Assembly: GCA_010645155.1 (NCBI GenBank)
Contig: CM021313.1
Span: 843,301-907,300 of the forward strand
DNA: 64,000 bases
Reading direction: 5' to 3'
Origin: Tigriopus japonicus
Lineage: Eukaryota; Arthropoda; Copepoda; Harpacticoida; Harpacticidae
How positions within the stretch are numbered: the stretch's first letter is position 1; every line of letters starts with the position of its first letter. Positions 52,986-64,000 of this stretch are shown here, in pieces. The notes under the pieces were generated by a model that was not told the DNA's origin, ran no database searches, and saw only the letters and a program-made list of their open reading frames with translations. The position numbers and the translations under genes are program-made.

Positions 52986-54140
52986 TTCAATTTCCATCTA
53001 AATTAATGGCCTGTTCTTGGAGACTCAAAAGAGCATTGACGTAGAATGTGACCTATTTTTCATTGAGTTGCATTGAGTTACAGTATTAGCGATAGTTTCG
53101 AATCGTTGTAAAGGGCGCATTTTGTCTTGATATGAATGCTATTTGTGAGGTGTCGCATTTTCGCATTATATATGAAAACATGTGCACATTTTTCAGATGA
53201 AAGAGCATAAATTTCGGAAGTATCACAAGTTTTTGATTACTTTTTAACGACAGTAGACAAAGATTTACTGAAGTTTTCTTCTCTTTCATGAAGATCCTGA
53301 TGATAGGAGCTCTACCAATGAATTCAAGATTATTGGAGCCACATGAAGTGATGGATCAGAATTTACGTAGACGCTGTCTTTTCCTAACTCTAGAAGGCTT
53401 CTGTTTCGTTTAGTTCTTCGAGCCTTATTCATAAATTTAAGAAGTAATCCAACTCTGCATTAAGACTAGAAAAACTTGGATATTTCAGGTCAGGTATACA
53501 TTGTAGTAGACTGTTACTGATGACCACTGAAAGCTAAGGGAAATTGACTCAGAACCACGTGATTCTTGCCAGGGGCGGACCCAATACCTCCATATTTGTT
53601 TAGCCTTCGACGCCAGTTCTAATTGTAATGCCAGATTGGCATGAAACGACAGGAAAAAAGCTCTAGACAACTCTGAACCAATCTGTTGAAGTAGGTTGAT
53701 TACGTCACTGAATCATTGCTACAAGTCTACGTGACGTGGTGATTCACTATGTGGAAAAAAGGGAACCGACTGGAACCAAACTTTGATTTGAGATTCCCGT
53801 GCACGAGATCGTTTTCGGAAATCATGGCGAGTTGGTCGGTCGTTCACTCTCACCCAGACTACTACTATAAGTCGGTTCTGAACAACCACAACGCGCTAAG
53901 CCCACGCCCATAAAAGAGCGAAGTCAGATTTTTTGGTATGAGACGACGTTAAAAACCACACAGCCTTGAGGGGAAATGACTTGGAAACCTCATTGCCGGC
54001 GGTTGTATGTACTCTCGTACCTTTTTACTCATTTACCAACCGTCTCGAGGCCGGTCTAAGACAACAGATCGAGGCACGCAAGTCAGTCAGTCATGTCTGC
54101 ATAAGGCGTTTTATTGTGGAAATGTTTCATCAAAATCAGG

Positions 54141-57100
54141 CTAGGTCGAAGTCAACTCTTTAGAAGCGGTTGCAGTAGGTTGGGTGCCTTGAACTTTGGT
54201 TGTGGTGTCAGCAGCTAAGATTGTGCCGCCAGAGGCGGTGGTCGAGGGTTGACTCACAATCAATCCGGGATTGATAGTGACACTTTTCGTGCAATTGTAA
54301 GTTTTAAAAATGCCCACGAGCCGGTCAGCTAACTCAAACATGTTCGACCGTAGGGAAATGATGATGAACTGGGCGTTTTTCGTCCTTTCGCGAATATAGT
54401 TGGCGACGATGGAGACGTTCTTAAAATCCAGCGCGGCATCGATCTCGTCCATGACATACAGCGGAGTAGGTTTATAGTAGTGAAGAGCGAAAACTAATGC
54501 CAACGATGAGAGCGTTTTCTCACCCCCCGATAGATTTGAAATGTTCTTCCACGATTTCTTGGGCGGTCGAACGCTGAAAACGATGCCTTCAGTGAAAGGG
54601 TCAAGGGAATCAACCAACTCTAACTCTGCGTCTCCACCTAAAGTGATCATCTGGTACATTTCCTTTAACTTGGCGGTGATGATAGAGAAGCCTTCCATGA
54701 ACTCGTTTAGACGCATTTTTCTGAGATCCTCGTGACACTTTCTCTGCTTGTCCCGTTTCCGAGTAATGTCATCAAGCTCGCCCACTCTTTCTAGATAAGT
54801 GGCCTCTTTCCTTCGATATTCCTCAATGATGGCAAAATTGGCTTTTTGGGTCGAAAGTTTTTCTTCGAGTTCTTGACACTCCAAGTTCCACTTCTTCATG
54901 TCTAATGCTTCAAGCTCTTCGGGTTTATAGATTTCAAGTTGCCCCAAATTTTCGCCGGGGATTTCACGCAATTTGAGCTTTTTGATCTCTCGTCTCCAAT
55001 GAGCAACATGTCGTGTGTGCCCCTTGATCTCATCGCGGAACTTCTCCCTGAATTGATTGATCTCAATTTGTTGCGATTTGTACTTGTTTTCAGCTTTCTT
55101 CAGTTCTTCAATCAGGGCTGCCTGCTCTTCAACTGCGGTGCGTTTCTGGTCCACTTCCTCATTGAGGCCCGTCATTTCTTTTATGACTGCTTGACCTGTT
55201 TGTTCCAACTCTTCTCGCTGAGCCTTCATTGCTCGTAATCGATCTTCGGACTCAGATACTTCCACGTCATATCCATCAAAACGGTCCTTACACTTCTTGA
55301 GATCTCGCTCGGACGATTTGATTCCCACTTCCAATCTCGTGATCTCACTCTTGACCTTGTCCAGCTGAGCTTTGGTGTCATCCAGCTTCTTGGTAATGGC
55401 CTTGAGTTTACCCCCTGTGATCTCTTTGATCTTTCGATTGAGTTTTTGCACATTCACTTCCACATCTTTGACCTTTTCATGCGATGCATCGTACAAAGCT
55501 TGGAGTTCAGTTTCCTTCTCGGTGAGCTCTGCCAGTTTCGCCTCATCCGGCTTGATATCAGCTAAGATCTTTTCTTGTTGGGCGATTTGGTGCTTCAGAC
55601 TTTTTTCTTTCTCAGTAAGACTCTTAATCTCAAGCTTTAACTTGTGGCTCTCGTTGTTCAGTGCTTTGAGCTCCCTCTTCAGGACGGTTATTCGATCTTC
55701 TTTGTCGGATTTATGTTGAATGAACTCTTGCTCCTCGGATTCAGCTTTTCTAAGGTCTACTTCTAAAGTCTTCAGATCGGGCCCTTCGGATTCTGGCGCC
55801 ACGTTTTGACTGCCCATTTTGCCTTTCATAACCTCGCGACCTCCACCTGACATTGCTCCACTCGTTTCGATGACCTCACCACCCAAGGTAACTACACGAT
55901 GTCGTTTGGCTCCAAATGCAATCCTTTGAGCTTGTTCCATGGAATCAGCTACAAGTGTATCCCTCAGGTATTGATAAAACGCAGTTTGGAATTGGGGTTC
56001 ACGGGGTTGGACCAAATCAATCAATCTCGGCACGTTTTCAGGGCTTCTGAACTCGGTCTTCAAGGCATTTTCCCATCGAAGGGTTTTGTCAAGCGCCAAG
56101 AAATTGGCACGGCCAATGTTATTGTTTCGAAGATACTCGATGCATTTCTTAGCCGTGTTCACGTTATCGACTAGGATGTTATCTAGACTGTTGCCCGTCG
56201 CGGTGGAGATGGCTACATCGAAGCGCTTATCGATAGCACCTAGATCGCCGAGCCTGCCGAAGATGCCAGGAATTTGACCGCATTGTTTTTGTTGCATAAG
56301 AGCATCGTGAACCTTACCGCGGCTTCGGTGAGCTTGTTGATTGGCTCGCTTCTCTTCAAACATGCTCTGAAGACGGCGAACATTGTTGCTTGTTTCATTC
56401 TGAGAACCTCGGATCTTCTCAAGTTCCTTCTCCGTGGTGTTATATTCTTCTTCAAGTGCCGGAATCTTCTTGGTGACCTCTTCATATCTATTGGTGCATG
56501 TTTTAAGTTTATGCTTGGTTTGGTCGAGACTGATGGTGAATTGATCTAATTTAGACTTTTCTTTTTCTTCCTTGGAGTTTAAGATGGCCAATTCGTTTTG
56601 GATGAGTCGCAAGTTCGAATCTTTGTCATTCAGATCCTTTCTAAGGTCAATTAATTGGGTCTCGTGGGTTTCCTTCTCCTCCTGATAGACTTGAGTTTCG
56701 GCATTCAAAGTGGTCACGGCTTCGTCGTACTTGGCTTGTTCCTCATCAGTTTGGGCCATGAGCTTCTCTTTCAATGTATTACATTCCTCGATCTTCTCCT
56801 GATTAGTCTCCGGCACGGTCTTCAGCTTCTCATACTTTTCCTTCTCGGTCTTGGACAAATGGACCAACTTCTTACGTTTGACGTTCAATGTCTTCATTTC
56901 TTCGCGGATTTTGGCGTCCTCCAGTTCATGAGCCTTGAACTTGTCACGAATATCCTCCAACTTCTTTTGGCCTTGGTCCAACTCTTTGAGGGCCTGGGTT
57001 TGCTCTTTCTCTTTTTCATTCCGCTGGGATGCGATTTTGTCAACTTTGGAGAGGACTTCTTTGGCACTCTCTTCATATTCAGCTTGAGCCGCTTCAGTTT

Positions 57101-58088
57101 CGGCCAGTTTGATCTCACCGGTGTGCACGTACTGTTGGAATCCCAAGTTCCGCTTTTCGACCAATTCGTTCTCCATCCTCAAGTATTCGAGCGCTTGATT
57201 CTTGGGTCCTTCTAGTTCGTCTTTCTCTTTCTCCACCAACTTGACGCGATTCAACTTTTCGGCCCGCATCTCGTCCAATTGCGAGACGGCATTTTTCAAC
57301 ATCTCGATGGGCTTTTGGAAACGCGAGGAGCCGATGATATCTTCTAGGAACTCCAACATACCGGTGTCATGCTCGGTTTGACCCTTGGGCTTCATGAGCG
57401 CAATTTGCTCGACCTCCCCTTGGAGAATCAAGAATCGATTGTGATCCAGATCCACACCCTTGGCCCGCAAAAGCGCGGCTACTTCCTTGAACTGAACCCG
57501 CTTGCCATTGATTTCATAGAAAGACGTATTATCCTTGAAAGCCGTGCGAGCCACGGAAAACTGGGATTCCGGAATGGTGCGCGCTCCACCTTGGACGTCA
57601 TTCTCATCCCGTTCGGCCGCATTCTCCGGATCCACGTCCAAGATCTCTTTGAAAAAGACCCGCACCGTACACGAATTGACGTTGGGATGCTTCTCGGACT
57701 CGTGGATCAACACCGAGATTTTCTTGGAACGGATCTTCTGGGCCCGATAACCAAACACGAACAACATGGAATCGATCACGTTGGATTTCCCCGACCCATT
57801 GGGACCCACGATGGACGTGAAGCTCTTGTGGAACGGACCCAAGGATTGCAAACCTGCGTACGACTTGAAATTCTCGTTCTCAATGTGCGTAATCACCAGA
57901 CGAGGACGATCGGCCTCGAAAGTGAGGGCGGGGGGCGGAGGTGGTGGGATATAGACGTCGGGACCGAGATGCAGACCGCCATCTTCGTCTCGTTGGAGCT
58001 CCAAATCGGGCGGAGCAACTTCGTCGACCTCCATGGCAAGCAAGAACGAACGAGTTTTGGGCTCTTGAGGATTTTGAATCTGGAGCAC
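54141..58088 (-). CDS. SMC4: Condensin ATPase SMC4
   Basis: Single exon of 1315 residues, the expected length. It has the N-terminal SMC head (SFTSIVGPNGSGKSNVIDSM, Walker A at 95-102), a first long coiled coil, a hinge (about 610-770: GIFGRLGDLGAIDKRFDVAI, then the Gly-rich GAMSGGGREV), a second coiled coil and the C-terminal head with signature NLSGGEKTLSSLAL and Walker B LYVMDEIDAAL. SMC4-typical features are an acidic/proline-rich N-terminus (DVYIPPPPPPAL) and LVITHIENENFKSYAG. With SMC2 and kleisin subunits it forms condensins I and II, which compact mitotic chromosomes. Met at 58088 and MEVDEV at 58034 are alternative starts; the latter matches family N-termini better. The absence of introns in a 4-kb coding region is notable. 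Confidence 0.97.
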   Translation of the reverse strand: MLQIQNPQEPKTRSFLLAMEVDEVAPPDLELQRDEDGGLHLGPDVYIPPPPPPALTFEADRPRLVITHIENENFKSYAGLQSLGPFHKSFTSIVGPNGSGKSNVIDSMLFVFGYRAQKIRSKKISVLIHESEKHPNVNSCTVRVFFKEILDVDPENAAERDENDVQGGARTIPESQFSVARTAFKDNTSFYEINGKRVQFKEVAALLRAKGVDLDHNRFLILQGEVEQIALMKPKGQTEHDTGMLEFLEDIIGSSRFQKPIEMLKNAVSQLDEMRAEKLNRVKLVEKEKDELEGPKNQALEYLRMENELVEKRNLGFQQYVHTGEIKLAETEAAQAEYEESAKEVLSKVDKIASQRNEKEKEQTQALKELDQGQKKLEDIRDKFKAHELEDAKIREEMKTLNVKRKKLVHLSKTEKEKYEKLKTVPETNQEKIEECNTLKEKLMAQTDEEQAKYDEAVTTLNAETQVYQEEKETHETQLIDLRKDLNDKDSNLRLIQNELAILNSKEEKEKSKLDQFTISLDQTKHKLKTCTNRYEEVTKKIPALEEEYNTTEKELEKIRGSQNETSNNVRRLQSMFEEKRANQQAHRSRGKVHDALMQQKQCGQIPGIFGRLGDLGAIDKRFDVAISTATGNSLDNILVDNVNTAKKCIEYLRNNNIGRANFLALDKTLRWENALKTEFRSPENVPRLIDLVQPREPQFQTAFYQYLRDTLVADSMEQAQRIAFGAKRHRVVTLGGEVIETSGAMSGGGREVMKGKMGSQNVAPESEGPDLKTLEVDLRKAESEEQEFIQHKSDKEDRITVLKRELKALNNESHKLKLEIKSLTEKEKSLKHQIAQQEKILADIKPDEAKLAELTEKETELQALYDASHEKVKDVEVNVQKLNRKIKEITGGKLKAITKKLDDTKAQLDKVKSEITRLEVGIKSSERDLKKCKDRFDGYDVEVSESEDRLRAMKAQREELEQTGQAVIKEMTGLNEEVDQKRTAVEEQAALIEELKKAENKYKSQQIEINQFREKFRDEIKGHTRHVAHWRREIKKLKLREIPGENLGQLEIYKPEELEALDMKKWNLECQELEEKLSTQKANFAIIEEYRRKEATYLERVGELDDITRKRDKQRKCHEDLRKMRLNEFMEGFSIITAKLKEMYQMITLGGDAELELVDSLDPFTEGIVFSVRPPKKSWKNISNLSGGEKTLSSLALVFALHYYKPTPLYVMDEIDAALDFKNVSIVANYIRERTKNAQFIIISLRSNMFELADRLVGIFKTYNCTKSVTINPGLIVSQPSTTASGGTILAADTTTKVQGTQPTATASKELTST

Positions 58089-59581
58089 TGATTGTTATTA
58101 TTGTTAGGATTCGCCCGCGGATTTCAGGCGCGCTTTTAGGGTGACGAAATGAAACGGCGAGAACTAGAGGTGGGCGGTGAAATCGAGGAAACGATGCTCA
58201 AAAAGGGAGAAAATATATGAGAAAATGTACGGTTTGAGATTTTCTAAAATCGGAAGTAGTCTTGAAAGGTGGCTTGGTACGTGAAATGAGCTTGAATGAA
58301 TAACACTGTGTGTGAGTTCGTCCATCCCGCAAATTATTGGTCGCTCTGGCGAGAGATCCGTGTCAGTTGACTTTCGCACCGCACGGAATTCTACGAGGCT
58401 TCTAGCAGCGATATCCTCTATCTATGCTTCTGGCCAACGATGGTGATTGTCTCAGCCAAAATTTAGGACCAAAACAAGCTCAGCCCATTCTCCAACTCGC
58501 AGCCACTACCTATTTTTTCAAAAACTAATAGTTAGCAGTTCATCCCCTCGAAAAATTCAATTCTCTAAAGCCTAGGGTTCACAATTTAAGAATACGATCA
58601 GAGCGGAACTTAAAATAAAAGATTCGTTGTTCCGTAGGATTGTGCGGAGCTGGAATAATGACCATCAGCATTTTACATTTAAGTCTATTACGTTTTCACT
58701 CTATGCTTAGAATATGAAATCAGGTCAATAGTATTCATTGATTTAGCTTCACCCCAGAGTCAGACGGATCCCTTATACAAAAGTCAATGAGGTTTTATAA
58801 GTTTGAAAAGGAGTCTTGAGAAAATTGAAACGGAACACGAAACCGGGAAAGAAACATAATTGTAAAGCAGAAGTAGTATTCAAGATTAGATAGTGCCCAA
58901 GCGCATTCTTGATTTTTCCAACGTTCAAATAGAGCGCGTTTTTTGGGGGCACCAATACAATTAAATCAGCTGATCCCTTTTGGCAGGCGAGCCAAAAATT
59001 ACCTCTTGTACCAAATTTGAGGAATTTTTGGCCCCTTTAATAAGTTCTGTGTAGGATTGGATTAGGTGAAAAAATGGACGAATTGTTTTACGAACTTTTG
59101 AATCTGTGATTACAGGCTTGAATTTCACATCTTAAAAGCATTAGAACAAAGATCCGATCGGATGATCAGGAAAGCTGGCTTTTTAAGTGCGCTTTTTTGG
59201 CCAACTCTGGCGAGAAAACCTTGGCCAGCCTAAAGAGCTGTTTTGTTTCGTGGACCAACCGAGATGGACTGACTGGGTCAAGTTAAAAGACTTTAGGTCA
59301 AGTGTCATCCTCAAGTTGAGCTCGGCACAAACCGAATTTTAGGATCAAATCATCTTGATTCCTCTTCACCACCTGAATCGATCTCATCCACGTGCTCCAC
59401 CATGGATATCCACAGTCGACATAGCTTGGCCGGTTTCTGTATGACATTCCGCTTGCTCATTTGGTTATCGCTCGTTCCTACCTTGTCAATCTAGTAAATT
59501 AATCCGGGCCATATTTCAGATCGGACGCCCGTGTGCAAATGCATCATTTCTTGGCTGGGGCTCACGCATTTGGGCTTGCAG
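58089..59581. other. Divergent intergenic region and unresolved 5' part of the UBAC2-like gene
   Basis: This holds the SMC4 promoter on the left. On the right, the first exon or exons of the UBAC2-like gene must lie within about 59380-59581. The frame starting MDIHSRHSLAGF at 59402 is a possible N-terminus with a hydrophobic segment, but I could not define a donor. Confidence 0.4.
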
Positions 59582-60599
59582 ATTCCGATGATGGGCGGGC
59601 TTCACAAGTATCTTATGTGCCGATTTCCAGGTATCCACTTTCAAAGATGTGCTCCATGGTTCATATTCATGCCTTGTTGCTACTAGTTGAGATCAAAGCT
59701 CCAAAGAATAAGATTATAGATAAAAGAGGGCAATAACTTTGATGCTTGCAGATGTCGTAAACAAAGGCGAATGGTGGCGATTGTGGAGCTCGAAATTGGT
59801 GTTTTTGGATACCAAGGATGCGGTTTTGGCTCTCATTCTGTGTTACAAATTTCGACTGTTCGAGCGTCGCTGGGGATCACGGCGATTTGCTTCCCGCATT
59901 TGCTTGGCCTTCATGGTCTCCACGGTGTTGGAAGCGGCTGCCATTTGGGCTAGTGATGCATATTTCGTGAATGCCTTGGATCAAAGGTCGGCGTGGTTTT
60001 GGGACACCAATGGATTGACTTCGTTGGGACCGTGAGTGGCAAAATCCCGTACTCGGAAATTCTGTTCCAACGGTATAAAGATGGAGGAGATTGTTTCTAT
60101 TTACAGCTTGGGAATGATCTTTTCTTTGCTCGTTCCATTCATATTGGATTATCCTAAATATCCGGGTGGCGGGTTGTCGTCAATTTCTCCGGAATTATTT
60201 ACTTACGTTGCCGTCATCAATCTCATAACCACCAACACGAACATCTGGGCTTGCTTATCCGGAGTGGTAATTTAGAGGGACTCATGTGCTTGGCAGTTGC
60301 TTTGATCGCCTGTGCTTCATGTTTCAGATGGCGGGTTTGATCATTCGGTGGAACGTTTTGTGGGTCAAAAAGTGGTTCAATATTCCTAGCTTTTTAAGTT
60401 CAATTTGTTACAAGTGCGTTGCCTCCTGTCTCTTTTTAGCGCAAGGGTCCATTTTTTTCAAATTACTGTCTAACTTTATAGAGTTTTCGGTCAATGGATC
60501 GAGTCGGGTCCTCCTCCGCAAGGAATGATTGGTGCAACTTTGGAAATTCAGCGCACCCAAGAGATGGAAGCCATGGAGCAGCACATGATTCAACAACAG
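59582..60599 (+). CDS. UBAC2: UBAC2-like rhomboid pseudoprotease, 5' end unresolved, no UBA domain found
   Basis: Exons 59582-59630, 59752-60031, 60107-60266, 60328-60413 and 60482-60599 join in phase. The peptide begins IPMMGGLHKYLMCRFP and continues to VVNKGEWWRLW, KLVFLDTKDAVLALILCYKF and RLFERRWGSRRFASR, which matches the rhomboid-like core of UBAC2 (vertebrate LFxRIICLDLKDT and RIFERRYGSRKFAS). Three further membrane segments follow (MIFSLLVPFILDY, LFTYVAVINLITTNTNIWACLSG and AGLIIRWNVL), and then the conserved GMIGATLEIQRTQEMEAME. UBAC2 is an ER pseudoprotease of the derlin/rhomboid type that acts with gp78 and UBXD8 in ERAD and lipid-droplet control. Its usual C-terminal UBA domain should follow, but within 90 bp the convergent transporter gene begins, and the possible continuations end after a few to about 20 codons. 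The first 40-50 residues are also missing. Confidence 0.75.
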
Positions 60600-60625
60600 G
60601 TGAGGTCATTTTTACACGCGTGTGA

Positions 60626-60657
60626 TTTATTCAATTCGAGTAAACGGGTGATTTATT
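60626..60657 (-). promoter_or_regulatory. Two polyadenylation signals for the SLC35G-like gene
   Basis: TTTATT on the plus strand at 60626-60631 and 60652-60657 reads AATAAA on the minus strand, 35-66 bp past the transporter stop codon, inside the gap before the UBAC2 exon. Confidence 0.5.
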
Positions 60658-60691
60658 ACTAGACAATACATTGTCTATATTAATGTACGGA

Positions 60692-62152
60692 TCAGATCCA
60701 TCGCTTTTGGCCGTACTTCTTCATGACATCATTTTCGAATCCAGTGCAAACCACGGCCAAGAGAAGAAGAATGATCCCGATGACACAAGTCACGTACATT
60801 GGCGTGTGTTCCAAAGTCACTTGAAGAACGAAGTTCAAGATGACCTCGAAACTGCGAAACACGTTGGCCTTACTTGGGCTGACAAATCTGCAATAGAACA
60901 CACGTTCAGTAGGGAAATAGTTCCCCCAAAGTTAGTGGCCTTGACCACCACTCACTTGACAGCCACCGTGTACGAGATATTGCCCCACAGGCCAAGAATG
61001 ATGATGAGAATCACGTAGAACCACTCAGTGAGATTCAACTGAAACAAATCCGCCGTTTGATGCATGAGAGTTATGCCTAATGAAGAGAAGAAATACCCTG
61101 TAAATTGCTTTTCCGACAGTGACAACTACAAATTGAAACTTACCCCCAACTCCAACGATAAACGCGCCCACGCCAAACCAAAACATCAGAATGGCTGGAT
61201 GGAACACCTTCAACTGTCGTGTCAGGATGCTGACCAAAGCTGAGAGACAGGGAACGGCAATACAGCAAAGGTATCCCACGAGGGTATAATTCGTACCCTC
61301 AACGTGATTGACCTCATCGGGATGGGTTTGATTAAGGCAATCGGGTTGATGATGATCCTGTTGTTGAAGTTTCAAATCGTGATAAGGGATCCCCGGTCCG
61401 GCTAGGGTGAATGCTGTAGTGGCCATCATCATGTTTCCAATAGTCAGGTTGTCATGGGCTGGTTCACATTTGACGGGGATTGCCTCAGAAGGAAAGAATA
61501 TGGGGGGACGAGTAATTAAGATTACGCCCGTGATCATGAGAATAGAAATTAAGCCTCGGTAGCAACCCATGCGTTCGTTGAGCATAAATACGGCCAAGAT
61601 AAAAGTGAATACGGGGGTGCAGAAAAAGATAGAGGAGGCGTTGCCCAAAGGAACATTCTTGATCGCCACGAAGATGCACAGCAACAGAAGTCCGCCCAAA
61701 ATCCCTTGAATCACCAGTCGTGCCATGAGTCGCAGGTCGTTGGTGGGAAAGATACTTTTTCGAACATACATCAAGAATCCCGATGTCATCAGAAGTTGAG
61801 CGATGGAGCGGTAGAAGAGCAGGTGCCAGAAATTGAGTTCAGGAGCAATCACTTTTTGGATCACGTTGGCCAGAGTGAAAATCAGCCCAGCCCACACCAC
61901 GATCATGATACCCAAGGTGGCTTCTCGAGTGGTGCGATTCTTTTGGCAAAAAAGAATACGACTAGTCCAATGTTCGGGTTTGATGTCCAAGTTTTCGTAT
62001 TCGGAGCTTTGCACCGAAATGGGCTCCTCTTCGATTGTGATGACTTCGGCATCTGGATCATGTTGATTGTCGTCAAGATCAGGACGTTGATCATGATAGC
62101 TAACAACATTTTCGGAGAGTAGAGGTTGGTTTTCGATTTGCCTTGGGTTCAT
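60692..62152 (-). CDS. SLC35G1-like EamA/DMT-family membrane transporter
   Basis: Three exons on the minus strand: 62152-61144, 61076-60956 and 60887-60692, in matching phases, giving about 441 residues. A polar, acidic N-terminus of about 85 residues precedes ten predicted membrane spans arranged as two EamA repeats: LGIMIVVWAGLIFTLANVIQ, FWHLLFYRSIAQLL, VIQGILGGLLLLCIF, NASSIFFCTPVFTFILAVFM, LISILMITGVILITRPP, then after a variable His/Gln-rich loop YLCCIAVPCLSALVSILTR and onward to ILLLLAVVCTGFE. The motif NASSIFFCTPVFTF and the glycine pattern fit the SLC35G (TMEM20/22) group. The substrate is unknown; SLC35G1 has been tied to ER calcium handling and citrate transport. The ATG at 62152 was chosen; the open frame continues to 62254, where CATTCAG|GTAACA looks like a 5' UTR donor. 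Confidence 0.85.
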
Positions 62153-64000
62153 CTTGACTTGAGTTTGATCACTAAAATATGTACGTTTTTGGTTCACAAG
62201 TATGTATTCAAGATTCGCTCCAAAAGGAAGAAGTGAATTGTTACCTGAATGCAAGACTAGTTCGGATTCACCAGGATATGTTGACGTGAAGAGTAGATTG
62301 AAGACTTATTTCTTCAAACCGGACAAAGAGGAATCATTCGTTGTCTTGGTTCTTGGGGAAGAACAGATTGATTGTTTCTTTTAGGGCTTTCTTGAGACTT
62401 CTCGCGAGGTCCCTTGAAGGGAAGAGGCAGATCAGAACTGAACAACCCTTTGGAAATTGTTGACATTTCTTCGAGCTCGCTCTAACCATAGGCTGCCCCA
62501 TCATTTGCCGATGACATTTGCGCCCTTTTTTCTGAAACGAGCGCGATGATACTAGATGCAATCTCCTACTATTAACCCCAGCTATCACGGCTAAGCTGGA
62601 AAGGAGAAGGGGCGGGTGTGGGAGAGCAGGTGATTGGAACGAGCGCGTCGACCTGGATGATCCCAACTGATGTTTTAGAAATGGTACGAATAGCCCATGT
62701 TGATTTTCCTAATTTTGGTTGAATGACACTGAAATTTGCATTGGATCTGAATATGCATGTTAAAACACCGTTAAAATGGGCCCACCGCTATCCAAGAGGC
62801 CTATGTCTCGGGGTGTCACTACGTAAGGCGTAATGGGTCCTTTTAAATTCAATGTTGTTCAATGAGCTTGTTGTTCTTATTTGCAATTACAACTGTTGCT
62901 GACCTCTAGTGTGACCCTGAAGAGGGAAAGTACGCGCGTTTTAGCCTGGCAAACCAAACCTTCTGAGGCGATCTATTTTTGGCGGCAATTTCCCCTGATA
63001 TGATCAAATTTCGTCGCGCTTATTTCAGCCAAGACTACACATCTCTTCTGTCAAATGCTAAAGTTTTAGAAGACTCTCTGGGTTACACGCTTTGATCAGT
63101 GATCAGCAAATTGCAAACTAACCTCGTGACATGGGTTATTGGCAATCCTAAAATGACCGCAAGCCAGACTGCGCAAAATAACAAAAACACATAAAATTAT
63201 GGCAATAATTTTAACATCAATAACCCATAAGCATATATCACTAAGAATATCCATGAAACTCCTATGGACAAACGTTTTTAGTTTTAACTTATGTGCTCTT
63301 AAAAACACGGCATTATCGACGCATTCATCACAGAGAATGATACTTAGACAACCAGAGGCACCACAAAAAGCAAAAAAAGTCTTCTCCAAAGTGGTGATTA
63401 AGTGCTTTCAAAGACCAATTGATTGTTTCTTGACCCCTTTTCAATGAACACGCAATAACTTGCGTCCCATTCATGGTACTATGAACAGTGCGACCATTGT
63501 CTTTGCACGCCTCCATCACGCACTGACCGTGTGTCTCCTGAAACCATAACAAACCCAACAACCTGTCGATCCATTTACGCGCTTCCCCACATCATTGTTT
63601 TTCTGGTCATATTTGAGCTCGAGTGAGCCTTAGTGGGGTTCTCGAAATTCCACCTGTTTGACAACAGAAACTATTTTCGCCCAAAATAGACCAAGACGTT
63701 GGGACGAAGGGGTGAGTTTGGCGTATTCAGTCGACAGCCAATCATCCCTTAAGCTTATTGTGATGAACCGACGTCGTTTGACAGTCACTAAGACTCGTCA
63801 TGATCTTAATTGCTCTCATTGGATTTCAATATTGTCGAAAGTGAGGAGGATTCGGAGAAATGAGTTCACCTAGTGTGGTCAGAAACCAGGAGGCAGGTGC
63901 CCTCCCTCTCCAATCAATGTCAGCGTTGACAGTCTTTTGATGAAGATTGAAAATTCATGAGGAACTAACACGGTCAATTCTTAGGAATGTGATCCAAATC
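62153..64000. other. Upstream region of the SLC35G-like gene and right edge
   Basis: No supported gene. ORFs of 60-110 codons occur on both strands without recognisable motifs. A neighbouring gene may start beyond the edge. Confidence 0.4.

Larger units (their letters stand above)
47483..54140. other. 6.6-kb gene-free region with transposon remains
   Basis: The first 500 bp is likely the SET-gene promoter. Beyond that I support only two hAT-type elements and one transposase scrap, listed separately. The remainder is AT-rich with poly-A/T runs (notably 50440-51300) and no convincing exon. The SMC4 3' end marks the right limit. Confidence 0.5.

Noticed and set aside
59533..59736. 67-codon ORF as the UBAC2 N-terminus
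   Set aside because: It has no membrane or UBAC2-like character, and its frame does not match the conserved exon. The small exon 59582-59630 in another frame joins the next exon in phase and fits better.

Overview
This is a 64 kb piece of nuclear DNA from a compact animal genome, most likely an arthropod and probably a crustacean such as a copepod. The reasons are spliceosomal GT-AG introns of mostly 60-80 bp, many long single-exon genes, metazoan-only families (Shark tyrosine kinase, iRhom, MOV10, ODAD4), an insect-like ribosomal protein eL41, and short TTAGG-type runs. The species assignment is inference; nothing in the window names it. No operons, CRISPR arrays, rRNA genes or convincing tRNA genes were seen.

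Layout, left to right: the 3' part of a MOV10/Armitage RNA helicase (+) converging on a four-TM protein (-); the nucleolar GTPase GNL3/nucleostemin (-); a GST-like protein that is only the N-terminal domain of eEF1Bgamma (+); cytosolic asparaginyl-tRNA synthetase (+) converging on the OST3/MAGT1 oligosaccharyltransferase subunit (-); a C2HC zinc-finger protein (-); a short ODAD4/TTC25-like dynein-docking protein (-); Shark tyrosine kinase (+) converging on a FASTK-family mitochondrial RNA protein (-); the 25-residue eL41 (-); an iRhom pseudoprotease (-); a ZC3H4/Su(sable)-type CCCH protein (+) converging on a KAT14/ATAC acetyltransferase (-); the OTUB1 deubiquitinase (-); the NEDD8 E2 UBE2M (+) converging on a SMYD-like SET protein (-) with transposon-filled introns; the condensin ATPase SMC4 (-); and a UBAC2-like ER rhomboid pseudoprotease (+) converging on an SLC35G-type transporter (-).

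Most genes are unrelated housekeeping genes. Some loose functional themes recur: translation (NARS1, eEF1Bgamma-like, eL41, GNL3), ER and membrane protein handling (MAGT1, iRhom, UBAC2), ubiquitin/NEDD8 (OTUB1, UBE2M, UBAC2) and chromatin (SMC4, KAT14, SET protein, ZC3H4).

The accessory DNA is concentrated at 42-53 kb. I found three non-autonomous hAT-type elements there with terminal inverted repeats and 8-bp target-site duplications (two exact, one 7/8), one of them nested inside a fold-back repeat, plus two Tc1/mariner transposase relics. Other points worth a second look are the GST-only eEF1Bgamma, the iRhom that keeps a serine in its GPxG motif, the half-length ODAD4, a UBAC2 without a UBA domain, and a two-way polyadenylation signal that overlaps a stop codon between Shark and the FASTK-family gene.
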